Shown here: piece by piece, positions 53,780-64,000 of the stretch
Layout of the letters: each line of letters starts with the position of its first letter
How positions within the stretch are numbered: position 1 is the stretch's first letter
Program-made: the position numbers and the translations under genes
Assembly (NCBI GenBank): GCA_015680685.1
Contig: MNCI01011876.1
Span: 5,456 to 69,455 of the forward strand
Direction of reading: 5' to 3'
Source of the DNA: Gnetum montanum
Taxonomy: Eukaryota > Streptophyta > Gnetopsida > Gnetales > Gnetaceae
DNA length: 64,000 nucleotides
Notes under the pieces: generated by a model
What the model was told of the DNA's origin: nothing
Seen by the model: only the letters and a program-made list of their open reading frames with translations
Databases searched by the model: none

Positions 53780-54400
53780 TTACTTCCAAAAAAAATCTAC
53801 AGTATCCACTAATACAATATCATTTGCAAATAGCATACACTAAGGGATTTCATTTTGCATTCTCTTTGTATTTTATCCAAAATAATGGAAAATAAGTATA
53901 GGCTAAGTGCAAATGCTTGATATACACCTACTTTGACTAGAAAATCTTATGTTAGGCCACAAACTATTGTAATTTTAGAGGTAGCTCATTCATACATGCC
54001 TTAAATCACTTTAATATATTTATCAAGGATGTTTTTCCTCCATAAGGGCCACCAAGTAATATTTTCAGGTCATATGCTTTTTCTAAGTTAATGAAGATCA
54101 TATTTAGATTTTTAACTATGCTTTCTAAATTTCTCCATTGATTATTGTATTAAAAAAATAGCTTCTATAGTAGATCATCCTAGAATAAATACAAATTGAT
54201 TTTCTGATACTGTTGATTCAAGTTTGAGATGTTGCTCTATGATGCTCTCCTAAAGCTTTATAGTATGGCTCATTAGTTTGATCCCTCTGTACTTTGTACA
54301 ATTTTTCATGTCTACTTTATTTTTTTAAATAGTAACAACAAAGATTTTTCTCCAATTATTCAGCATTTCTCCATTCCTAAAAATTTTTGTTAAATAATTG
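53780..54400 (-). pseudogene. RTE-type LINE reverse transcriptase relic
   Basis: The minus strand reads NCTKYRGIKLMSHTIKLWES, STVSENQFVFILG, EAIFLIQ, KYIKVI-GMYE and LFANDIVLVDT (motif at 53819-53830). These are the RT motifs of RTE/BovB-like elements: NYRGI-LM, ENQFGF-PGRS, LFADDIVL. The catalytic pair is A-N-D where A-D-D is expected. There are many stops; only the middle third of the RT is visible. Confidence 0.8.
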
Positions 54401-57400
54401 ATGGGCATTCATTTTTGTTATAAATGCATTATAATATATAATTTTTGAGGAGACAAATTATTTTTTAAATATAAGAGAAGTAAGCTAGTAGAATAATGTA
54501 TGACCCATCCTAAAAAATTTGATAAGAGTAAGGTATGAAGTAAATCTATTCAATTTTGATTCCATAAAATTAAAATAGATATTATACTAAATGTAAATAT
54601 TGATCTCGGTAATTTAGAAAATAATGATATGTTTTTGAAAAATAGCTACATATTGTCAAAGTGAGCATTGTTGAATGGGTGGTGGAAGCTCTTAGAACTA
54701 GGGTAGCATCAAAAGACTTGAGGTTTTCTCTTCTACAATTTGACTTATCATGAATCAACCATGAGTTGACCATGGATCATAGTATGCAATTTCTTCTTAT
54801 CACAAGCTGGCCACAAGTTGTAACACCTTGTTCTTAGTCTTCATTGTGAGTCACGGTTCACAATTAGTACTATGCAATGGTCATGACTTGTAGTGATCAA
54901 TGTAACTTTCTTGTAAGTTGTAGTTTTCTTACAAGTAAAAAGTCTAAGAGTTAGCACCAGTAACCTTCTTAGTTGCAATGGGATCATAGACTATATAATG
55001 ATAAAAAACAATAAGAGAATCAACCTTCAAATTTTCAATTTAAGGGCATCTCCAAGCCCAAACCTTCATGAACATGACATAAAACATCTAAGAAATGACA
55101 AATCTACTCAATAACATTGCATGTAAGGTCAATTAAGTGAGATTTGAGACAATTTTGTATGGGTTTCTTCCCTTCTTCTAACATGCAATAAGAAATTATG
55201 AATAAATGTTTCTCTTCTCAAAGAACTTATATTTGGAACTCATATGTCTAGAATTATGATCTGAAGGGTTTCTAAGATCAAATTAACCTTCCTAATACAA
55301 CATGCAATAGAATTTGTGAATCTTACCAAGAATCCCAAGAAGAACCATAATAATTACTTAAAACGCTTAAGAAATGAGAGAGATTTGAGTGAATTATTTA
55401 TGAAATAATAATGATAAAAGCTCAAATCTAGACAAAAACATCAATTTAAATCATCAAACATATAGATCTAATAATTTTTAAGATTAAATAAGAGAAATCT
55501 TATAAAATGCTTGAGAAATTGTGGACTCAATTATGAAACGAGAACATATTGTGAAATGTGAGATATTTATGAAATGTTTGTGAAATTAGATATGAAATAT
55601 TATGAAATATGAGCTAATGCATGGCTAATGACATAAGCCCATTGTGAAATAACAAAGAAAAGAAGAAGAATTGAAATCTTGAGAAAACTTTAGTACAAAA
55701 AAGCCCTTCTTCTTCTATCAATGAAAAGATATCAACATACAAATGCAATGTTTGGAATCATATTAAGTTTGAGATGAGGGCATTGATCTCCTCATATAGC
55801 ATTTGAGAGTGGATACATGACATAAATCTTGTTCTTTTTCATCTAACTTGTGCTATCCTAACTTAAAATATAACATGACTATTGAAATAAAAACTTCTAA
55901 CTCTTAACATGACCCCGTAACATGAAATTAAACTTGACTAATGACTACCATAAGACTTCAATATGAAATTAAAGAATAAACACCATGAAAAATATTTAGA
56001 TAAATTAATACAATTTTCAAACTATACTTTACATTTCCTTCTTTATGCTAGAAATTAGATTTAGAACTGTAACATTCAAAGTTTGGAAAATATATTTTTC
56101 TTCTTTCACCCTTAAGCATTTAATCATTCTCATGAGATAATCAAATCAATAGGCCAATAATGATTTATGAGCATATCATAAAGTTTATTTGAGCTTTGAA
56201 TATATGTGAAAAAATAAGAAGGGCTTCATACCTTGGCTGTTCCTACTATTCTAGTGGTGTGTGTTCACAACCCATGTAGTAGTACCAACAATGGCAAGCT
56301 CCAAATCCTTAGGGTGCTAATCCATTGAATCTTCCAACTTCTATGTAAAAAAAATGGTGCTTCTTGTCAATTCCTCTATTCATGGTGCATAAGTAGGTGC
56401 CTATCAGCCCCCATCAATAATACCTCAATACTACATGCCTATTTCAATTAGTCCTACCAACCAAGCTTTCTAACAACAAGAATAACAGTAGCTTTTACTA
56501 CTTGGTTCCATTAGAGGTGGGATACCTAGTCAACTATAGCCAAGGCAAGCTAAATTAAGTAATATTTCCTATTGTATTGATCATGCTTCCATGTATGCAT
56601 CTAAGCAATATTATCAATCTCTTGTTGATTTGGCTATGAAGGGAAGTTCAAGGTTCCATGACAGGAAATTCTATCACAAGCACAGACATGAGAGTTGTAG
56701 GACATGGTCCACATCATCCTCTCCATCTTATGGAGAGGATATCATTCATGTTAGATGAAAACCAATATTTAGAAGGTCGTGACAAAATTCCCTAATCATA
56801 ACTAAAGTGTAATCTCTATTTCAAGGATAAGTTCCACAGCTATGTCTAGTATAGGTAACAAGATGACACCTAATGGTGATGTTATCACCATTCCCATGTC
56901 TATGGTGGCTACATGAGCAAGAAGGATATTTACCTAAAAAAAATTAGAGCCTCATAGTCCCATGGTAAAAATTCAAATTGGTAAAAAGGATCATTGACTA
57001 GCTCTCTATGACTTTTATTTAGGAGTTAATCTCATCTTATTATAGTAGTACCATGATTGGGGGATTTCTTCTCTTAAGTGTTTTAACATTCGATAAAGTT
57101 GATAGGCTAATCCTACTCATACGCCATGCAACAGGTGTGGGATATAATGACTTCTATTGTAGTTTTCTTGTATTCCACTAATTTTCTAGTGATCAAGTCA
57201 CAAAACAAGATGAAAGAAAATCTTATTATTGTCATGGGAAGAGCCTAGTTGAGGACAACTAATCCCAAATTAATCTTCCAAGGCATTTAGTTTGAAATTG
57301 GTAGAAGAGATGAGATTAGAAGGATGAATTACCAAAAAATACTTTGTGATCCTTTCTAGCCTAGTAGCACCATGTGCATGTGTCATTCAACTAAGCCAAA

Positions 57401-57980
57401 TGGAACACTTTATGGATTATAACTGTTGTACCATAAGGAATATCTTTTGTCTCTAAGGATTTCTAATGCTTAATTTAACACTTAGAGGTCTATGAGATAA
57501 TAGACATGGATAAATCATGGAGAATAAATCCTCCAAGCCATGTAATTTTTTTTTTTTTGCTATTTTTCATTTGTGCATGTAATAAAGTTGGTATTTTGAG
57601 TTAGAATTTTATACATTTTGAACTTAATGGAAAATAAATTATGATATTTTCTTTTCCTTTACAGAGTTTTTTATTTATGTGTGTGTTGTAGGAAAACCAA
57701 TTAATATGCTTTATGAATGCTCATCTAATCAACCAATGATGGATGAGTGAGTTATAGATGTGATGAAGATGTGAGAGTGCCAAACGAGTCCAAAGTAGAG
57801 CCTTGATCAATGGAATGTCCATTGAGAATACTTATGATCACTAGATAGAACTAATTAGTGTGATTAGACCAAGGTGCACATGTTACTTTACTTAGCCATC
57901 CTAGTCAGAAAAAAATTGTAATCTCACGAATCTATGTGCGCCATGTAGTAAGGGATGAATTTTCATGCTTATGCAAGTCA
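54401..57980. other. AT-rich DNA, unassigned
   Basis: No gene. At 56230-57400 on the plus strand short broken frames (HASMYASKQYYQSLVDLAMK, FHDRKFYHKHRHESCRTW) may be very old retroelement coding DNA, but motifs are insufficient. Poly(T) at 57547-57560 may mark an element edge. Confidence 0.35.
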
Positions 57981-57984
57981 AATA

Positions 57985-58859
57985 TTTTAGGTGGTGATCT
58001 AGCACTCCAGCCATTCAAATGAAACATATTTTACTATGATATTGTAGCTTTTCATACATCATCATAGATACAATATAATGGATCATGGTCATGCCTATAA
58101 ATACCAATCCACCATCACATCAAAATAACAAGTTTGTGCCAACACATAGCGAAATTCTTGTAGTTTGTTTTTGTAAAGTTAGAGTTAAAGTGAATAACTA
58201 TAGTGTGGTAAATTATAGTTGCATAGAATTTTTATTCAAGTGGATTGTTCTTGGACACAATTCATGAATAGAAATAAAGATCGAGATTGTTCTTCATCAT
58301 TGCAGCATATCACTCAGCATAGTTTTACTTCTTCATAAAGTTTACCTTTATTCAATCATTTACTTTTACTAAGTCATTTACTATTTTAATGTCTATTTTT
58401 AAGGTGGAATATTTACAACTAGTTTCAAGCATAAAGTGTAATTTTTTAGTAACCTAATAGTGACCTTGCTTGATTCTCTTAGTTTTGAAGTTACTTGGTA
58501 ATCCTAGTGAAAATTACATCAGCCCAAGAAGTGTACGAAAAACCAAGAACATATGCTTTTTTCCATAGGATAAAATAGATGTATAATTTCATTATACTTG
58601 GAATTAGAATTTATAATCATTTTCATCATGTTCACACTTAGGAAATTTAAAGAAAAACATCATCAATTCATCATATACCCCACTAAGAGTTAAACCATAT
58701 GATTTACACCTCGCTAACTCTAAGTGGAAATACAATGATAAAAAACTTAACATCAACTCGATAGTATAATTACATTATCCATATATAGATTACAATCTAG
58801 TTGTATGTGAATACTTGTGACTTTTATGGTTGAGTGTTGGAACACCCCATCACTCATCA
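57985..58859 (+). repeat. 5' LTR of element D
   Basis: TATAAATACC at about 58097, ATAGTGTGGTAAATTATAGT and AATAAAGATCGAGATTG match the LTR of element C (60130-60220), and the end is CACTCATCA at 58859. Unlike the other LTRs, its U3 has no GATATC palindromes. Confidence 0.7.
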
Positions 58860-58860
58860 T

Positions 58861-58878
58861 TGGCACCCTTGTCAGGAT
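58861..58878 (+). other. Primer-binding site of element D (decayed)
   Basis: TGGCACCCTTGTCAGGAT begins two bases after the LTR end. It is a mutated form of the Athila-type site. Confidence 0.65.
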
Positions 58879-58989
58879 TGTGTCAATGTTTGCTAGTTAG
58901 TTGATTTTACAAAGTTCATTGTATTAAGTATCATAAAGCACATATTTCATAATTATAATAATTTCTTATAATGTATACACACTTAATCC

Positions 58990-59927
58990 TTAAACAAACT
59001 AAAATGAATTCTACAATGAAAGTAAAATCTTCACTTGTTATTAATCCTGATGAAATTCATAACAGAGATTACAATGAAGAAGTTTGGAGTGCATTGATGC
59101 AAATAAGAGTTTCATATGCTTATACTAACTCTTATTATCATTATTTTACATTTATTTTCCACCATGATGAATGACTTAGATGGAGAGACTTACAGGGTAA
59201 TATTTTTTTCCACCCAAATACTCAGCACCATCAAGGCTTCAAGCAACCCTCATGAGGTCAAATCTTAGTCATGTGCAAGAAGGATATCAAGTCATCAAAA
59301 ATATGACTAAGCCATATTAGCCAAAAAATGATCAAGCAAGAAGGGATTCCATTATGGAGGCAAGATATGAATAAGATAAAGAAAAGAAGATACCACAGAT
59401 AATTTTCGTAGAAGCAAAAGAAGATGCTCCATCTCAAGAAGAAAAATTCTATCAGACTCATGGATATTATTCCTAGACACCAGTAATTTGTATTGAAGAT
59501 CCTGTCAAAATAAAGCTACATTCAACTCTTGTATAAATCCTTGGAAGAGAAAAGAAGGACTTCATACTTCAGAGGAATTCAAGACCTAAGACCTCCAATG
59601 GATCTCGAGGAGATGAATCAAGGAGTCAACAAAGAAGAACTAGTCGATATCATTCTTCAACTCCTTCTTCTTCCTTACATTCATCAACAAATTCTAACAA
59701 GAGAATGACGACTAAGGAATCATGATGGGAATAGAAGAAGAGGTCATGAGAGACAAGCACATAAAAGAAGACATCTTAATGAAAAATAAGATGGCCATGA
59801 ATAATGAGGAGAAAGGATTAGACTTAGAAGGGATTCAAGACCTAATACCTCTAAACCTTGGAAGAAGAATAACAATAGACTTAGGAGGAATTCAAGATCT
59901 AAGACCTCTAATGGATCCAAAAAAGAT
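58990..59927 (+). pseudogene. gag: Gag-like relic of element D
   Basis: Open pieces at 58999-59174 (VINPDEIHNRDYNEEVWSAL) and 59722-59940 lie where gag is expected. The second has an internal repeat of about 60 bases (GGAATTCAAGACCTAAGACC near 59573, 59830 and 59890). No knuckle or capsid core is recognisable. Confidence 0.35.
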
Positions 59928-60758
59928 TGATGGGATGTGATATCATGTCTTCCGCGATATCACATGGGCCGCGATATTACCTATGCGATCTCGCAGCCCG
60001 TCGCCAATTCTATAAATAAGAGGCGACTCTCCCTTGTTTGATAGTTTTAAATTTTGAGAAGTTTTAGTTTTAGACTATAGCTAAACTCTGGTAGTTTGAT
60101 CCCTCCAAAGATAGATTATTTTCCAATGTATGCCTATAGTGTGGTGAATGTAATTGTACGACATCCTTTATTTGAGTGTGACGTACTTGGACACGCACAT
60201 GATTGAAAATAAAGATCAAGATTACTTCATCATTGCAGCATTCACTTTATTTATTTATTTATTTAAATGTTATTTACTACTTTCCTAATTAGTTTCTCTC
60301 ACCCTTAAACTCATGTTAGAACATGGAATGAGTACGACTTGATTACGAGCATTTAAGTGTGACTACTTGGTAACCTAGTGGTGTGCTTAGGACCTGCGCT
60401 GGGTAATCCCAGTGGTAGTCATGCACAAAGTCTAAGATGTGTATGGATAATCAAGGAATGGATGCTCATCACACTTAGGCTAGATTAAATTCTCTTACCC
60501 TTTTCCTCCTAGCTTAGTTAATCTTACATTCCATTGCCTTCAGGAGTAGCAGTAGATTAGGAACACATCATACACCTCACTCTAGACTAAACCATACACG
60601 ACAAAGCTAATACTAGTCCAAGTGGGAAAAAAGTGAACTGTGACCTAAGGTTAATGATCTAGGTGCCACAACTAGTCCATCTACAGAGTTCGACTGGATC
60701 ACGCTTGAAAACACTCGTATTCATATGGTTGAGTGTAGGGGTACCTCGTCACTCATCA
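59928..60758 (+). repeat. 5' LTR of element C
   Basis: 831 bases from TGATGGGATG to CACTCATCA. The start matches element B, and the end module (CGTATTCATATGGTTGAGTG, TAGGGGTACCTCG) is shared with the other LTRs and, inverted, with the Tat-like LTR start. Confidence 0.88.
59934..60020 (+). promoter_or_regulatory. LTR promoter of element C: GATATC palindromes and TATA box
   Basis: GTGATATCATG, CCGCGATATCAC, GGGCCGCGATATTACC and GCGATCTCGC precede TATAAATAAG at 60011-60020. Confidence 0.7.
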
Positions 60759-60759
60759 T

Positions 60760-60777
60760 TGGCACCGTTGTTGGGGA
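60760..60777 (+). other. Primer-binding site of element C
   Basis: TGGCACCGTTGTTGGGGA directly follows the LTR end (CATCAT), differing from the Athila-type TGGCGCCGTTGCCGGGGA at two positions. Confidence 0.87.
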
Positions 60778-60893
60778 CAATGCTAGTTAGCTAGATTAGT
60801 TATATCATACAAGGTCGCTATAAAGGACTTAAAGATATATCTTTTAGAAAAATTATTATTAAAGGTCACACCTAATTCACACACAACTTCACA

Positions 60894-61870
60894 ATGCCTC
60901 TCCTCCAAGATAATAATAACACCGTAGTTAGTGAGGAAGTTCATTGGAGAACCAACGAACTATATGGCGATGAAGATTGGAGTACAGAACCTGAAGTGGG
61001 GGTTTCTTATAAATATGAACCAAAAAAACATCATCCCAATGCACGAAAGCATAACTTACCCAATGACGATGAACCCCTACTAGCCACTACAAGCTTAATG
61101 CAAATACAAGAGGCTATTCAAATCTCATGTAGGCATTGTAAAGAGAGCCGTCTACCTAGGCTCGATTTAAACAACTTTCCTAAATTTCAAGAGGCTATGA
61201 CTTAGATCCACATCAACATTTACAACCCTTCTACGATGCCTACACATGGAACAACATTGATATTGGTTGGAAAAAACTTAAGATCTTTCCTATGACACTC
61301 ATTGACCAAGAAAAAGTATGGTATAGATTGTTAAAACCAAATTCAATACAACATTGGTCAACAATGGTAGAATTCTTTAATAAAAAATATCAAACCTACG
61401 TGAGAGTGTCAACCTTAAGGAAACAAATCCAAGGATGGAAATAAGCAAAACATGAACCCTTGGACATGGGCTTAGAAAGATATTATGCACTATTAAACAA
61501 CTGTCCAAGCCATGGGTTTTTCGAGGAAATCCTAATGTACCATATCATTGATGGGCTATGAAATGAAATAAGAGAGACCTTAAGAATGTATGCCCTAGGT
61601 TGACTATATGAAATACAAACCCATCAAGTCCAAGAGCTTGTTAAGTGGGTAGCAAAAGAAGAGGGAGAATTGGCTAGATGGGAGAGTGGTGAAAAACATC
61701 AACGGGACCAAAATCTTAACTCAATAAAGGTCCATAATCATAAAAAGGAGAAATCAACCAATCTCAAGGTGAAAACATTATCTTTGCCAACACAAAAAAC
61801 ATTAGAAGATGTCAAGTCAAAGATTAATAAGATGTTGGAATGGACGTATCAAAAGTGTGTTTTTCTTTAA
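60894..61870 (+). pseudogene. gag: Gag of element C
   Basis: Starts MPLLQDNNNTVV at 60894, contains NDDEPLLATTSLMQIQEA and RLDLNNFPKF shared with A and B. After a one-base shift near 61195 it continues DPHQHLQPFYDAYTWNNI, IFPMTLIDQEKVWYRLLK, MVEFFNKKYQTYVRVSTL and LERYYALLNNCPSHGF, a good retrotransposon gag (PF03732) core. Stops are TAA at 61443 (for CAA) and TGA near 61559. It ends at 61868 without a zinc knuckle. It is the best preserved gag in the window. Confidence 0.82.
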
Positions 61871-62960
61871 TTTTACAACATTTTGTTTTTCAGTTTTTCA
61901 TTTTTGAAATTTTTGTTTTATCTTTTTATCTTTTTTTGTTTTTGTCTTTTTACGTTTTTGTAAGTAATCTTGTCTTTGAATAAAACATTCATGTGGATCA
62001 TTGGTTGAGGTGTGTTCTATGTTGTTAAGTCTCAAGTGATTAATTATTTGGAATAGTAAGCCCATTACATCCACTCATCCATTCTACAAATAAGAGGTTC
62101 TATTCAAGGGAACAGTGATATTCTTGAAATTCTAAAAACTTAAAATTAATTTTGTGTTCATTGTACCCAGAATGAAGAAGGATGGACAAAGAGGGAATGA
62201 TTAGGGTGTGACATCAAGGGGACTTGTGGATTCTTTTTGGTGATGTCTATGGGTGTTATCATGCAACGTGGTTGTACTAAGATCCTTGTAGACCTAATGA
62301 AAAATGGGAGTAAGAGTAATCAAAAGGGCACTCAAAATTCCAATTCTATTCTAGGGGGTCCCACTAGAAAGACATGCACCTAGGCCTGAAGGTTGGTGGC
62401 TTCTCTGGATTTAGTATTCAAAAAGAAAGAAGGAAAAAAACAAGAAAAAAAAAGTGCCACAAAACAAAAATCACTTTTCCTTTGAATAAAATACCAAGTG
62501 ATCGTATGCCTTGTTGTTATGATACTTTCATGGTTGTTCATCATGGGATAAAATAATGCAATGTCACTGATTAGAAGGACGGACTTGGTCCTGATCTTGG
62601 AATGATGGATTAATGACATGTTAATCATGCTTACATGTAGGATTCACTATGTCCTAGGTTAGTTACCTCATGTCCCAATCTCTACGATCCCTTCTATATC
62701 TCGTATCATCTCACTGTTTGTGTAATTGTAGCTCATGTCTTGTGTAGCATAGAATTTTCATCTCATTTCAGTGACAATTACATGTGTGTGTTTTATGGAG
62801 TTTGTGTGGATTACATTTAACCCTTCTAGTGCCCATAGACGCTTTAAGTGTGGTTACCCAAGGGCATTATTAGTTGAAACCTGCTTTGGGGAGGACCCAC
62901 TTGTGTAATTTTTTGTAATCTTCACTTATGACATAGCTCACACACACATTTCTTATGCTC
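61871..62960 (+). repeat. 3' non-coding region of element C
   Basis: After a T-rich run (61860-61970), words such as GTGACATCAAGGGGACTTGT, AATGCAATGTCACTGATTAG and GCTTTGGGGAGGACCCACTT match the corresponding region of element B and the copy at 32640. Two runs of A-rich DNA (62430-62460) are insertions or slippage. No gene. Confidence 0.65.
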
Positions 62961-63221
62961 AGCATAATTTTTAAAATGATTTTCTTTCCCTACTATTATC
63001 CCTATGCATTTCAATGTTTCTATGTACCATTACATATCCTTTTTCTTACCACCCATAGTTTTATTGATAAAATCCACACCATCATCATTCATGGTGCCTC
63101 TCAAATTCATGAAATTTCCCTAGAACCCCTTGATGCTAGCCAATTTCCTCCATTCCCAACATTAATTTCAAGAAAATCCTTTAAACAGTTGATATTTGCA
63201 TGGTGTCTCATGTCACTAGGG
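62961..63221 (+). other. Short unassigned stretch
   Basis: A 90-residue open frame (62955-63227) lies here, but its composition (FFPYYYPYAFQCFYVP) does not suggest a known protein and it overlaps the presumed element end. Confidence 0.3.
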
Positions 63222-63282
63222 ACGTGATATCGCATACATGGTGTATCATATGCGATATCACGTTTCATCTGCCTATAAATAG
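63222..63282 (+). promoter_or_regulatory. Promoter-like inverted repeat and TATA box
   Basis: ACGTGATATCGCATA (63222-63236) and its exact complement TATGCGATATCACGT (63249-63263) are separated by 12 bases; TATAAATAG follows at 63274-63282. The words are those of the Athila-like U3 palindromes, but downstream DNA (a C/T-rich run, then unrelated sequence) is different. Confidence 0.7.
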
Positions 63283-63694
63283 CTGACACCTCCCCCTCCC
63301 CCCTTCCCCCTTCCCCTCCCTCCCCCNTATCTTGCTTGCTGGTACTCCAATTTTAATTTCGTTTGAACCCGCTTGAACCTAAAGTGTTCAGCTTAGTCGT
63401 GGGGGAGAGACACTTGTCAAAAAGTGCCTAAATTTTTTGAAATCTATCATCACCCAAAGGACATCAATTAGGGTAATTAACTCCAACACTTAGAATAATT
63501 GTGCCTAAAAATCATTTAATCCTTAGGTAAACTAGGAAATTAAAAATGGAAACCACCTAAGTCACAGGACTCATTATTACAAACTTTTAGGCACTATCAC
63601 ATGTGATAACATAAGATCATTAATTAAGGCAAGCAGTAAGTTATAATTTAACTTTAAAAATAACCTTACTAACGCTTGGCCCATGTGATTGCAG
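63283..63694 (+). other. Leader-like region with a pyrimidine run and one ambiguous base
   Basis: A CCCCTTCCCC-type run at 63289-63326 includes an N at 63327, so its length is uncertain in the assembly. The segment ends in TGTGATTGCAG at 63694, which fits a splice acceptor. Confidence 0.45.
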
Positions 63695-64000
63695 ATGGCC
63701 CCGAAACGTGGACAACAAAAGGGTCCTGCTCAACGTGGAAAGAAAAGATATCTAAGAGGTGGAAGACAAGGTCCTACTGGACAACATGTAGAATAGGAGA
63801 AGAAATCATTCAACATTCATCAAGAAAAACCTCCTATCGGATGGTCTAGGCAGGCAGAAGGAGGAGCTGCTACAACACCTTAACTAAGACAACAACTCAT
63901 GTTGCCCCAAGATTGTGTTTAGGCTATCCATGAGAAGTCCACATTCACTAAAATGATTATGGAATTGAACTTTGAATCATTCACAGAGTTTGCTCCTAAG
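63695..64000 (+). pseudogene. Partial broken frame, possibly retroelement gag
   Basis: MAPKRGQQKGPAQRGKKRYL, a basic glycine/glutamine-rich N-terminus, follows the candidate acceptor. The frame continues past TAG (63794), TAA (63881) and TAG (63920), each reachable from a glutamine codon, to MIMELNFESFTEFAPK at the window edge. The protein is not recognised. Confidence 0.4.

Larger units (their letters stand above)
57985..59927 (+). mobile_element. Athila-like element D, 5' part only
   Basis: 5' LTR (about 57985-58859), primer-binding site, then a badly broken gag-like region up to 59927, where element C begins. Its own 3' part is not seen unless it continues beyond element C. The LTR start could not be fixed precisely. 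Confidence 0.6.
59928..63000 (+). mobile_element. Athila-like element C with gag but no pol
   Basis: 5' LTR 59928-60758, primer-binding site, gag 60894-61870, then directly the 3' non-coding region (about 61990-62960). Protease, RT, RNase H and integrase are all missing, like element B but with a different breakpoint. The 3' LTR was not identified: the promoter-like region at 63222 does not match the 5' LTR beyond its palindromes. Confidence 0.75.

Noticed and set aside
56230-57400. Retroelement gag or protease remnant
   Set aside because: Frames are short and no diagnostic motif could be identified, so it is left as unassigned.
63289-63327. Polypurine tract of a plus-strand element
   Set aside because: The run is pyrimidine-rich on the plus strand and lies downstream of a TATA box; it also contains an ambiguous base.

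Overview
This is nuclear plant DNA. The recognisable content is almost all transposable elements: Ty3/gypsy LTR retrotransposons of the Tat/Ogre and Athila-like lineages, an L1-type LINE, an RTE-type LINE remnant and tRNA-derived SINE-like copies. There is one plant gene exon, from a family-47 glycosyltransferase. The depth of decay, the nesting and the degenerate CCCTAAA blocks suggest a large, repeat-rich seed-plant genome, possibly a gymnosperm; that last step is inference. I see no intact host gene, no rRNA or tRNA gene and no CRISPR array.

Layout. (1) 1-13396, minus strand: a Tat/Ogre-like element with a long 5' LTR (10863-13396, carrying a 193-bp tandem array), a primer-binding site, a leader with 43-bp and 30-bp minisatellites, gag, protease, a long non-coding spacer, and RT-RNase H. 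Integrase is missing and the 3' LTR runs off the left edge. (2) 13397-27721: an AT-rich family of long diverged repeat units, each with a SINE-like tRNA head and a degenerate CCCTAAA block, interrupted by an array of imperfect hairpins (20200-22560). (3) 27722-32548, plus strand: a G+C-rich LINE. After its endonuclease, RT and zinc finger, its reading frame continues into a mobile-domain-like region, a coiled coil and a J domain with an HPD motif. (4) 32640-35094: the 3' end of an Athila-like element. (5) 35997-36364: the GT47 exon, frameshifted. (6) 38480-52471, minus strand: Athila-like element A, with element B (45006-51780) inserted into its 5' LTR and flanked by the target duplication GTAAC. 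(7) 52472-57980: mostly unrecognised, with an RTE reverse-transcriptase relic. (8) 57985-63000, plus strand: two more Athila-like elements (D and C), the second inserted at the end of the first. (9) 63222-64000: a promoter-like region with a 15-bp inverted repeat, then a broken open frame.

Main observations. The LINE carries a C-terminal J domain. The Athila-like LTRs have very short U3 regions made almost wholly of small palindromes directly upstream of a TATAAATA box. The palindrome core differs between subfamilies (GATATC in most, CTCTAATAATTAGAG in element A) while its position is kept. Pol has been lost independently from elements B and C. Stop codons in old reading frames are mostly TAG where CAG is expected, as cytosine deamination would produce.
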